Positions 25,266 through 34,600 of a DNA stretch of 64,000 nucleotides are shown here, piece after piece. This DNA is from Epiperipatus broadwayi (Eukaryota; Onychophora; Udeonychophora; Euonychophora; Peripatidae). Numbering within the stretch: position 1 is the first letter of the stretch; each line of letters starts with the position of its first letter. The notes beneath the pieces were generated by a model that ran no database searches, was not told where the DNA came from, and saw only the letters and a list, made by a program, of their open reading frames with translations. Location: contig JAQFVV010000032.1 of NCBI GenBank assembly GCA_028023455.1, positions 4,498,392 through 4,562,391 on the forward strand, in the 5' to 3' direction. Made by a program: the position numbers and the translations under genes.

Positions 25266-25690
25266 ATGTAATATTTGAATACAAGTATAGTATATGTACT
25301 TCAACTAGATATAATTAAAGAGGATTTGAACACAGACTTTAAAACTTCTTTTAATCATCTAGTATATCTTATACAACCAACACACATGACCAGATAAATG
25401 TAAAAGATAAACTATCTTCAATATAAATATTTTGTGCTAAACCAGCACTCATCATTTGGTCTGGATCATCATCTCCCACACATAAATATAACTAAGCAAT
25501 GATTATATTTATGTGTAGGAGATGATGATCTGGATCAATTGATGAATACTAGTTCAAAATGAAATATGTATTTGGAGATCATTTATCTTTTTCACATGTA
25601 TGTGGTCATATGTGTTGGTTATATAAGATAGATTGGATGACTAAAGGGAGCTTGAAAATCCATATTCAAATACTCTTCAATTAGTCATGA
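25266..25690. mobile_element. Foldback family I, compact hairpin copy
   Basis: The left arm 25317-25492 and right arm 25500-25680 are reverse complements with almost no loop (about 8-16 bp). Matching pairs include CTCCCACACATAAATATA with TATTTATGTGTAGGAG, and TCACATGTATGTGGTCATATG with its counterpart. The preceding 50 bp duplicate those before 24845, so this unit and the one before it form a direct duplication. Transcribed, this would be one hairpin of about 360 nt. Confidence 0.85.
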
Positions 25691-26104
25691 ATGTTGTATA
25701 TATTGTGATTATCAGTAATTCAAAATTTTTGAGTCCAATATTTTTCAAATTAATTTTTTTTTTCAAATTTCAAGAATGTTATTATCATTTTATTATATAG
25801 TCAAAACTCTACAAAATAAGGGGGGGGGGATGCAGTTCACCTGAACCTAGGCTTATTAATCTATAGATATTTTCTAAATGTTTTTCTTCTTTAATTATGA
25901 TTGTAATTGTGTTTTCAAATTAGTTTGCTTGTTGCAGAGGATTAAAATTCACCTTTGAAATTTTGATATGTAAAGTTTTTTAATAATAAGTATTTCCATT
26001 AATAGTATTCTACTTATGTATAATTCAAATTTTATTAGAGATAAATGTTAATACATATATTAATAACATTAAATAATTTTTAACAATGTTTATATATAAT
26101 ATAT

Positions 26105-26480
26105 AGGATATATGAGCACAGACTTTCACATGAGCCACGACTCTCTTTCTATCTCATAATACTGATACACTTGAACACATGTCAAAAAGATAAATAATCA
26201 CCAATATATGTGTTTCATACTAAACCAGCAATCATCAGTTGGTCCAGATTATCATCTCTACACATATATGTAATAAGTGCTCAGATATATATTAAGATAG
26301 CCAATCTTCATACTTTAATGGACAGGCTTCAATCCACTCCACTCTCCAACTTTTCAACCGTCCATCCAATTGAAAAACTGATGGATAAAGGCCACCCTGA
26401 GGCTGAGATTCTCATCGCAACCATGTTGACCTAAAGTCAATCTGCCCCTCATGTACAGGATATAATCCATTTACAATACT
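26105..26480. mobile_element. Foldback family I, half copy with extended internal region
   Basis: The left arm is degenerate (26105-26290). The inner region reads TTTAATGGACAGGCTTCAATC and then GGCCACCCTGAGGCTGAGATT, and continues to CCCCTCATGTACAGGAT. It matches the 24.85-kb copy but is better preserved and GC-richer. No right arm. The frame over 26210-26434 is open but shows no known domain. Confidence 0.75.
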
Positions 26481-26490
26481 GATAAAGTAC

Positions 26491-26582
26491 AGGGTTCTGT
26501 AGTATAATCAGAAGTGCTCATTTTTTTTATACCTGTGATCTGGAGTTCAAATGTAAATAAAACTTCTTTTTTTTTTTTTCAA
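26491..26582 (+). mobile_element. tRNA-derived SINE (family C), copy 1
   Basis: GGGTTCTGTAGTATAATCAGAAGTGC is split here as an A-box region (TGTAGTATAATCAGAAGTGC), and GATCTGGAGTTCAAAT supplies the B box (26542-26552). The head looks like an Asp/Glu/Gly-type tRNA. The end is AAATAAAACTTC plus a T run. A decayed sister copy lies at 38402-38500 on the minus strand. It sits about 285 bp upstream of the Pax2/5/8 exon. Confidence 0.65.
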
Positions 26583-26854
26583 GCAAATATATGTTATTTT
26601 TCAAATAATGGCTAAAGACAACCCAAGTAGCTTTCCATGAACCATCCAAATCTTAGTTGGTAAATTAATGTCTAGCTATTATTAGCTAAGGGATGCAAAT
26701 TCCAGGTTAATATAAACAAGTAGTTTAATGATTGTTGGTACACAAAATATAAAATATTTGTTTAAATTAATATTAACTTTTGCAATATATAAATTTATTA
26801 AATAGTTTTAATGTATATTGTTTTTATTTTTTATTAGTTTTTAATAAATTGCCA
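26583..26854 (+). other. 3' end of the intron before the Pax2/5/8 exon
   Basis: AT-rich sequence without a repeat match. It should hold the branch point; no clear consensus stands out. Confidence 0.5.
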
Positions 26855-26866
26855 TATTCATTTCAG
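26855..26866 (+). other. Splice acceptor of the Pax2/5/8 exon
   Basis: The sequence reads atattcatttcag directly before the exon. The pyrimidine tract is short and mixed, and the AG sits at 26865-26866. The acceptor follows from the reading frame, because it opens exactly at the conserved paired-domain boundary before I-V-R. Confidence 0.85.
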
Positions 26867-27132
26867 AATTGTTCGTAATAAAGCAGCAGAAAAGGCCAAG
26901 CATATAGTTGGACAAGGAGGTACTACCACAAGTAATGGAACAGTGCCTACTAACTCTCCTATTTCTATTTCTAACACAACATCCGTCATCACGCACGCGC
27001 CGCCCGCTGCACATGACACGTCACAAACATTACAGCGTCCTGGCTCATACTCTATAAATGGTATCCTAGGCATTCCTAATGCAGATCCTAATGCTAATAT
27101 TAATAAAAGAAAACGATCTGATGGAGAAGGAG
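26867..27132 (+). CDS. Pax2/5/8: Internal exon of a Pax2/5/8 transcription factor gene (paired-domain end plus octapeptide)
   Basis: Seen: an open 266-bp block bounded by an acceptor (ttcatttcag, ending 26866) and a consensus donor (gtaagt from 27133). It starts with the last base of a split codon, then reads IVRNKAAEKAKHIVG, the typical end of a Pax2/5/8 paired domain. A Ser/Thr/Pro-rich linker follows, then GSYSINGILGIP (octapeptide codons at 27048-27071) and NKRKRSDGEG (KRKR at 27105-27116). Both junctions are phase 1. Known of the family: Pax2/5/8 proteins are nuclear DNA-binding regulators of sensory, neural and excretory development; the octapeptide recruits Groucho/TLE co-repressors, and the basic stretch is a likely nuclear signal. 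In vertebrate Pax2/5/8 genes an exon likewise begins at the I-(I/V)-R after the paired domain and ends after the KRKRDE-type cluster. This is much more GC-rich than its surroundings and uses no in-frame stop. The paired-domain exons should lie upstream and the partial homeodomain and transactivation exons downstream; none was recognised. Insect shaven is the same orthology group. Confidence 0.93.
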
Positions 27133-27138
27133 GTAAGT
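27133..27138 (+). other. Splice donor of the Pax2/5/8 exon
   Basis: The sequence ggag|gtaagt is a full-consensus 5' splice site. Reading on past it gives a short extension ending at a stop at 27156-27158, so the frame does not continue as coding. Confidence 0.85.
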
Positions 27139-29511
27139 TCTATGCTTGTTGCTTCTGAGCTTTACTAATATATAATTTTCAACAAAATTTCCTTTCTTTG
27201 CACAATCCTGATTGATAAGATTAGAAAACTGAAGAATTAAATGTTTCTGATTCTGTTTCTAGTTGAAGATAAATAAACAAATATTAGTTCGATCAATTTA
27301 ATGAAACAATTTTGTTCCTACTGACATTATTATATTCCACACGTCATTTGATTTCCGGCAGAATTGACGTTGCGATTATTTTACTTTAAAAAATGGCTTT
27401 AACTAAAATCGCACATTTTATTTCTAAAAATTTTGTGACTAAAAAAATAATAGAATTAATATATGTAAGAATTAATTTAATTATTTTAAGTACTTGTAGT
27501 ATTATATATACGTGATCCTAAAATAATAAACAAATCATTTATATGGAATTTTTATCTCTCAATTAATAACTTGAAACATTTTAAACAAATTAAATGATTT
27601 GTAATTCTCAAATAATTTTCATAAATCATCGTAGTTTTATTTAGTCATTAAAATCTATTTCGTGATTTATTATATCACTTTGTTTTATTAATTGCTACCT
27701 CGATTTTCTCTGGACATTTTCTAGTACCTGTATATTTCAGGCAATTTTTTAAATTAGTTAATTTTGCTCTTTTCTTAATATTCTAAATTATTGCTTTCAC
27801 TTTTTTAATACTTTTTTTTTTTTTTTTGCTTCACCTTAAATTGCATTTGGTTTATTCATTAGAGAGGTTGCTAAAGTTGTTGATAATTAATGCGTTTTCT
27901 GTTACTTATGGTATTTTCATACTTTTATCACTTAACGAAACCAAAAAAAAAAAAGGTTAATTAAAGTAAAAATGTTATAATTTTACAGTCCTTAAATAAA
28001 TTGTGTGTGTGCGTGTGCATTTTAAAAAGAAATATAATAAAATGTCAATCAATATTAAGATATAATTAACTAAAAAAAATCACTCTCTCTCTCATACACA
28101 GTACATATATAATGGTTATATTATCACTTTTGCCATCAATATGAGTTCTAACTAAATTATGCCATAAAAAAGTCTAATTAGATAAATACACATTTTAGAT
28201 GTCTGTTTGCACTATCATTTTCTGAAATCACAAAGGACTATTAAACCGAAGTCACTGTAAAATCTATTTGTATCTTTTCTATTGATTTAGCATTGCAATA
28301 TTCAGCATTATTAGAAATAGATAAGATCATTTGGTGACTTTCACATTTTTATTTGACTATAAAAACGATTATACTTATGTATTTTAAATATCAGGCAAAG
28401 CAAAGATTAATAAAACTCACTCTATCTGAATACTTGCATTCCTGAGAAGTAGTGGTTTATGTTTTATTCACTTTCTATAATGAATTATTGGAAACATCTT
28501 TGCAATAGAATCGATTAATTTAAATTTACATACAAATGTATTTGCGTTTAATTTTAAAGTGTTAGAAAGGTAACAGAATATACTCATAGGTAATTTACCA
28601 TGTAATCATATTGTTTTTTTTTTTAATCCTGAAGCAAAATTGTATAAAATTTACAGAAATGTTTTATTAAAGAATACTTTAACTATATTTGAAAGCAAGT
28701 TGAAAAACCCCTTCTAATATATTACTTTGTAGAATAGATAATCAAAAGTGTTTGTCAAATTAAGTGCTATATGTCAAGATTAATTAGTCAAATCTAATTG
28801 TGATATATATATATATGTGTGTGTGTGTGTTTAATTTTGATAAAATTAATTTTTTAAGCTCAAAAAAGTTCAAATAAAATATTATAAATAAATTAAAAAT
28901 AAAGTTTAAAATACCTTACTGTACCATATTAGATCAACTAGATAAAAATTGAATTGCAAATTATTTATTTATTAAGGAATGAATTATCATGTAATTTATT
29001 GTTTACCATACTTATGAAGAATATTGCTTTCCCTTATTTTCTTAAACGTTTCGTAAAGGTAATACCGTTTCTTGGGTTTGAACTCTACCTTTCATGTGCA
29101 TTTAGTAAAATTCGTAAATTCTTGAGTATGTTTATTTATTTTTCTGAAAGAACAAAATGCATACCCATTACCTATGAGAGAAATATTTATATTTAAAAAA
29201 AAAAACTTTACAATTTGAAAAAGTTTATAAAAATATTTATAATTTTTTTTCTTAATATAATAAATGATGATTTCTTATTTCATCTCTAGAGTTAATTTTT
29301 AATTTTTTTTAACCAAATTATTTAATTTAATTTTTTTTTATGATTTATTACTAACTGGTCTTAACATTTGATTCTATCATTATTTCCCCTCTCCCACTTC
29401 AATTACTACTATTCATTGCTGGGATTAAACACATAATAAGTCAAATTTATTTATAGTAGTTGTTCCATATATATATATATATTAGTGAATTTTTGCTGAC
29501 GAGTTACTAAT
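27139..29511 (+). other. Intron after the Pax2/5/8 exon: AT-rich, no further exon recognised
   Basis: No open segment with Pax homeodomain or transactivation-type sequence was seen. CpGs persist at 27340-27500, unlike the transposon-rich parts. Short (CT)n and (GT)n tracts lie at 28081-28094 and 28815-28830. Confidence 0.5.
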
Positions 29512-29671
29512 CATTATACAAAGGGGGGGGGGGTCATATGGCTTTCTTGCTCGGAGTTCATAAAAAATTTGAGCGCCAAACATGCGAGCACCAGAATTGA
29601 TTCTGGGACTATCCAATCCCAAAGTTGAACACGCTACCAATTGCGTCAAATAGCAAAGAGCATTATACAAA
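29512..29671 (-). mobile_element. tRNA-type SINE (family B) with an 11-base poly(C) tail
   Basis: On the minus strand the head reads TTTGACGCAATTGGTAGCGTG (A box of a typical tRNA, written here in two parts: TTTGACGCAA and TTGGTAGCGTG), then GTCCCAGAATCAATTCTGG, which fits a tRNA T-arm with a decayed B box. The body ends in AAAGCCATATGA plus 11 C (29523-29533). A perfect 11-bp duplication, CATTATACAAA, lies at 29512-29522 and 29661-29671, so the poly(C) run is inside the inserted unit, exactly where a SINE tail belongs. Total insert is 138 bp. Confidence 0.88.
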
Positions 29672-30070
29672 TGATATATGCATATACACACTTAAAAATC
29701 TTTATATGTTATGTGAAGATTTTTCAAATTATTAAACTTATGCTAAATTAACGCAATTAAAATATGGAAATTCAAAGTAATGGAACATCAATAAATCTGT
29801 AATTTTATTAAACCGGGCAACAATAAAAAAAATACATCTACATCTTTCAATTTGTTTATTAATACTGCTTTTTAATCATAATTGCTTTAAAAATGGTAAT
29901 CCATTCTATTTACTATTGTAAACTTAAATAATGAATCAATAAATATGTAATATTATATCAAAACTCTTGACTAATTTCTGACTATTTGTTATCTTCACCT
30001 GAGAGAGAATTTTACTTGCTCATGCAATAATTATATCTTTAATTCCTTATTACAAGTTGGAAAGGGCAAT
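29672..30070. other. AT-rich non-coding DNA
   Basis: Nothing recognised. Confidence 0.5.
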
Positions 30071-30074
30071 AAAA

Positions 30075-30660
30075 GTGTCTGGGAACATGAACAAAAGAGT
30101 GTTTTATGTATTGCTTTTATTGATTTGTTCAAGGCATTTCACTTGGTTAATTAATCACACTCATGGGCTCATGGCATTGTTTAAAATTAATTAGTTGTCC
30201 ATTAAAAAAGTATTGATATTATATACCTTTTCTATATTATGGAATGGGAGAAAGTGTTATTCAACAAATGAAAAATCTGAAGCATTGAAATGAAAACATT
30301 ATATAATTAAAAAAAAAACATATTAAATAAAGATGTCTATTTGCTTCAACATAGCTGTCAATTTTTATTACACTGTTTGTAGGTGACTTAATTAAATAGA
30401 GATCAAGATGTGTAATTAAGATATGATACAGGTTTGATGATAAAAAAATAATTTAAATCTATTAAAAACAAAACCTTTATCTTCATGCATTTTGTATTTG
30501 CAGTATGCAATGATTATATTATTTTTGCAGTTCAAAAGAATATTTACAGAAGGTATTTAATAATTTAAAAGTAGCATTTAAAGTCTTTAATAATTAATGT
30601 TCAAAAACTCAAATTCCTTATCATCAATCCAGAAAAAAATACCCCAACAGTGTTTAGTTT
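30075..30660 (+). pseudogene. Decayed Jockey/CR1-like LINE reverse transcriptase
   Basis: LCIAFIDLFKAFHLVN at about 30105-30152 matches the first catalytic block of non-LTR RTs (F-x-D-x-x-K-A-F-D-x-V-N). Further on, an I-R-Y-x-T-G-like segment and then FVFAVCNDYIIFAV (about 30495-30535) stand where the family has L-F-A-D-D-x-A-L-V-A. Both catalytic aspartates of the second motif are partly lost, and stops occur throughout. Old and inactive. Confidence 0.65.
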
Positions 30661-30714
30661 GGTTGGTTATTAATGTGAAAATGAATATTTTGGTAGTTTT
30701 ACAAGCATACTTTT

Positions 30715-30960
30715 TCACTTTCTCTATGATTTATTAATTAATAATAGATGCCATATACCAATGTTTAATAAATCCCTATTCTGTGCTGTCCTATGTAAAA
30801 TGTCCAGACTAGTTTCAAGCTGATGATTCATCAGTTAGAAGGCTTTGGATCTTAAAACAATTCACTTGGACCTTTAGGATCTAATTTATCTTTCTTCTAA
30901 CTACTATCACTTTCTCTTTGCTATAATATGGCAAAAACATGTGAATGTATTTTTAATCTA
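30715..30960. mobile_element. Foldback family II, single-arm copy
   Basis: TTTAATAAATCCCTATTCTGTGCTGTCCTATG is matched in pieces by the left arm at 11.2 kb (AAATCCTCATTCTATACTGTC). CCAGACTAGTTTCAAGCTGATG and GGACCTTTAGGATCTAAT also match. No opposite arm. Confidence 0.7.
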
Positions 30961-31124
30961 AGACAGCTTGCAAGCAAAGCATATAAATTTGAATCCAATT
31001 CTGTTTATATATAATATGGTGTCCTTAGTTTGGTAATAACTATAGTGATCTCTATCCTATGTCTAGGATTTGATTTAAACCAATAAACTATCATGACTTA
31101 TTTCATCTTCAGATTTTATATTAT

Positions 31125-31350
31125 TGTTGTAACAACCTACTTTTTCTCCTTCTTTATAGTACTTACTGTAAGCGGTAGTAAATAACAATGAATGTCACAT
31201 GACAGTACCTAAAAATTGTTATCCTATCCAAAATCCCCAGATTACTTTCAAGATTTCTAGCTTTTAATAAAGAGGAGTTTTGTTTCTTGGAACAGTGCAC
31301 ATGAATCTTTTGGATTTAATTCAGTTTTTCTTGGGTTACTGTCATTTATT
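31125..31350. mobile_element. Foldback family II, second single-arm copy
   Basis: GCGGTAGTAAATAACAATGAATG and CAGTGCACATGAATCTTTTGG align with 11175-11200 and 11305-11330. Its order and orientation are those of the 30.7-kb copy. Confidence 0.7.
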
Positions 31351-31468
31351 TGTCTTTAGGTTATACTTTCAAGCTATTAGCACTAACTTAAAAACACATA
31401 AGAGTTTTTAATCTAAACCAGCATATTTGTATAGTCATATAAAATTTAATCCAGTTTAGTTTCTGCAT

Positions 31469-31677
31469 ATTAAAACAGGCAAAACTCTCCATACAGTAGT
31501 GCCACTCAGTGCCAACCAGAGTAATCAATGGATGCCAGAAGACTTGTGCATAAAATCCCTATCTAGTGCTTACTCATCCAATATCCCCAGACTAGTTTCT
31601 GCCCTCATCAGTGGGGAGGATTGGATCTGGTTGGCACTGAGTGGTACTACTGCATGGAGAGTTTTGCCTGTTTTAAT
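31469..31677. mobile_element. Small element with 50-bp terminal inverted repeats
   Basis: The terminal repeats 31469-31518 and 31628-31677 differ at 2 of 50 positions. They start ATTAAAACAGGCAAAACTC and end CAGTGCCAACCA. The 109-bp core contains CCAATATCCCCAGACTAGTTT, a piece of the foldback family II core. The open frame over it comes from the palindrome. This is the best-preserved inverted repeat in the window. Confidence 0.85.
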
Positions 31678-31689
31678 AACAGTAATGTG

Positions 31690-34600
31690 CTACCATAGGA
31701 AATAGTGATCATGTGATGTTTAGTTTCTATATAATATGATGTCATTAGTTTTTAAAAAACTATAGGTTCATCTATCCTGTATGCTTATTATAAAGTTAAC
31801 TTGATATTTAAAACCTATAAGGTTTACAACTCATAATCTATCACTAGGCCAGTTAATATATGTTTTAGGAATTTAAAAAGTAGTGTTTGGTTTTTCTTGT
31901 TTTTTTAAATATAATTCTCATTTTAGTTCTGAGTAACACAATTTCATATTACACAACATATGGCACTTTTATGAAGGATATCTGTTTATTGTATAATACC
32001 AACAACATCAGATGATTTTTTTAGCCTACTCATATGCTTCCCCTTCCAAGAGTAATTATTTAATCAGTGACGATAATAAAGTAAATGACTAAGTACTATA
32101 TTATCCACATCACTAAATTAAATTCTGGCTTTATCCATTATTTTATCATTTAACATCCTTTAAAAATAGTCTTTTGTAAGATTAAGCTAATAGTTCTGAA
32201 ATTAAAAAAGAAAACTCAAGTTTTCACTCTAAACCAACTTACTCACATGGTTATATGTAAATGTGACACTAATCAGTTTTTGTATATTTTAGTTAGAGAC
32301 TTCAGTTGTATGCTAATTTATAGATCTCATATTTTTTGGACTTAAAACATTCATACCAACAACAACATCATATGACTTTTTTCATTTACCTATATGATTT
32401 CACGAGCTGTTTTCTTAATTAACTCTAGAATCATCTATTATAAGACTCAGCAATCTCTAGACATCAGATGATAATATACTATTATAATTACGATTATTAG
32501 ATATTGAATTTTTTTTATGGCAGTGAAAACTTAATATTCAAAACTGGCAACTAATGTATTCATTGGATATTGCACCAGTCTTTAAAATGATTGTAAACAA
32601 CTGAAGTTCTAGTATTTAACTTTGCAGTTGTTTATTAAAAAATAACTTTTCTAAAGTTCTTGTATTTAATTTTGCAACTATTTATTAAAAAAATTTATAA
32701 TATATTATTAACAACTTTTAAACTATGACTATTTTTTCTTTCTACTTTTAACTTACCACATAGTGACTTTTCGTAAAAATGCTTGTATATTTTACTTTAT
32801 TATTTTTTTATTAGTTGCTTGATTTTCAAGATACATTTTTTTACTTGCTCGTTTAAATATATTATTAATTTCTCAAATAAGTGGACATGACTTGATGAAA
32901 ATGGGTTTCTTTTTCAAAATTATTATTATATTTTTAAAAAATATAGTTACTATATACATATTTATAATTAGAAATACTGTTATCACAAAAGTAAAAATGG
33001 ATTGTTTACAGAATAATCATTTAAATAAATACCCCGTTTTATTATTTATATATAAATAAAGCCCAAGGGAACAATTGCAAAAAAATTGCAGAATGATTTT
33101 TGTTCAAAGACTCGATGAAAAATAAAAGTGTGTAATTCATAGAACACACGTAGCCAAAAATTAAGTAAATTCGAGAGAATGAAGAAAACATGTATCTAAA
33201 ATTAGAAATATTGTTATAAAATGTAAAAAGGTTGGAAAAATAAAGCATCAAAAGTGATATGTCCAAAATTAAGATGTGCCTGCATATATTTTAATTAATG
33301 CAATTTCAATAAAACGTCAAATTTTAGTTTGAGTATTTTAATTTCTTTAGCATTATTTTTTAAACAGTGGGACATATTAAAATAAAACAGTGGAAAATGA
33401 TATCTTTCTCAAATTTTAGTTAATGTTTTTTTTTTTCAAAAGTTAGTATCATTTACTATACAGTGAATCTTAAATACCAAATAAGTTACATTTTATTTTT
33501 TGTATATTGCATTATTAAGAACTCAGGTAATATTAGAATTCTAAAACAAAGAACAACATTGTATATCCATCCTTCCATATATAAAAAAACATTTATATAA
33601 AGATTCACGCCAGTGATCATTATCAATTTGCACCCACTATATTAATTAACATTCAACTATTTATTATAACAATATTTTTTTTTAAAAAAAAATCATTTTT
33701 TTAAAATTTATTATAGCAATCTTTAATATACATTTTTAAAAAAAGTCAGTCATTTTTTTTAAATAGTGGCCACTTTGTAAGATAATCATAAGATATAAAA
33801 ACTGTATCATATTTGTAAAAAAAGACAAGTTTAACTACAAGAAATAAAACTATATAAAATTTATTCATTGTATAATTAAAACAATTTAAGATGGTATACA
33901 ATAATACTAATAAATTAGAATTATAATAAATAGAAACTATAGCTTAAATTATTTTCATTCAATTATCTGTTTACTGCAATCCATAATAGGATTTTTAACA
34001 CACAAAAGGCAAAAACTATTTCCATTATAAATTTAAATATTCTCCTCAAGAAAGCCACAAATTTTATTTAGTAAATAAGTAAATATAAACTTTTACTATA
34101 TTGATTTGAATCTCAGTAATGGTAATCTCATGCTGTAGTTGTGTTTTTTTGGGTGCTATAATGGTGCTATAATCACTTTCACTTTTAAAAACAGCTGAAA
34201 AACAAATCTGAAGCTGTCAGCATCATAGGGACTTTTTAGGCAATATGAATAGGCTTTTGTATGATTAATAATAGCCTGTTTAAATGATAATGCCATGAGG
34301 CAGGTGGCCTATATATCAATGGAAATAAGAATGTCTGTTGACTGAATATTTTATCCCAAGACTAATAGCAGGAAAATTGTAATTTTCAATCATTTATATA
34401 CAAATTAATGGTTATTTAAAAATGGATACAAACCAGTTCTTATCTTGTGTGAGATTGGTGTAGTGAAAATTACACTACAGAAATATTATTCATTATTAGA
34501 TAATCTCTTCTAATGGACAACTAATAAAAAAATTTAATATGATTTATTTATTTAATGTTTTTGAAAAAGACTTATTTTAACCTGAACAATTACATCACCA

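Noticed and set aside
26858-27073. Minus-strand open frame across the Pax exon
   Set aside because: It is the antisense shadow of the real exon; the plus strand has the conserved domain and splice sites.
29534-29660. A functional tRNA gene on the minus strand
   Set aside because: The unit is flanked by a perfect target-site duplication and continues past the tRNA part; it is a SINE.
31499-31705. Plus-strand open frame of 68 codons
   Set aside because: It falls inside the inverted-repeat element and covers its second arm; no domain.
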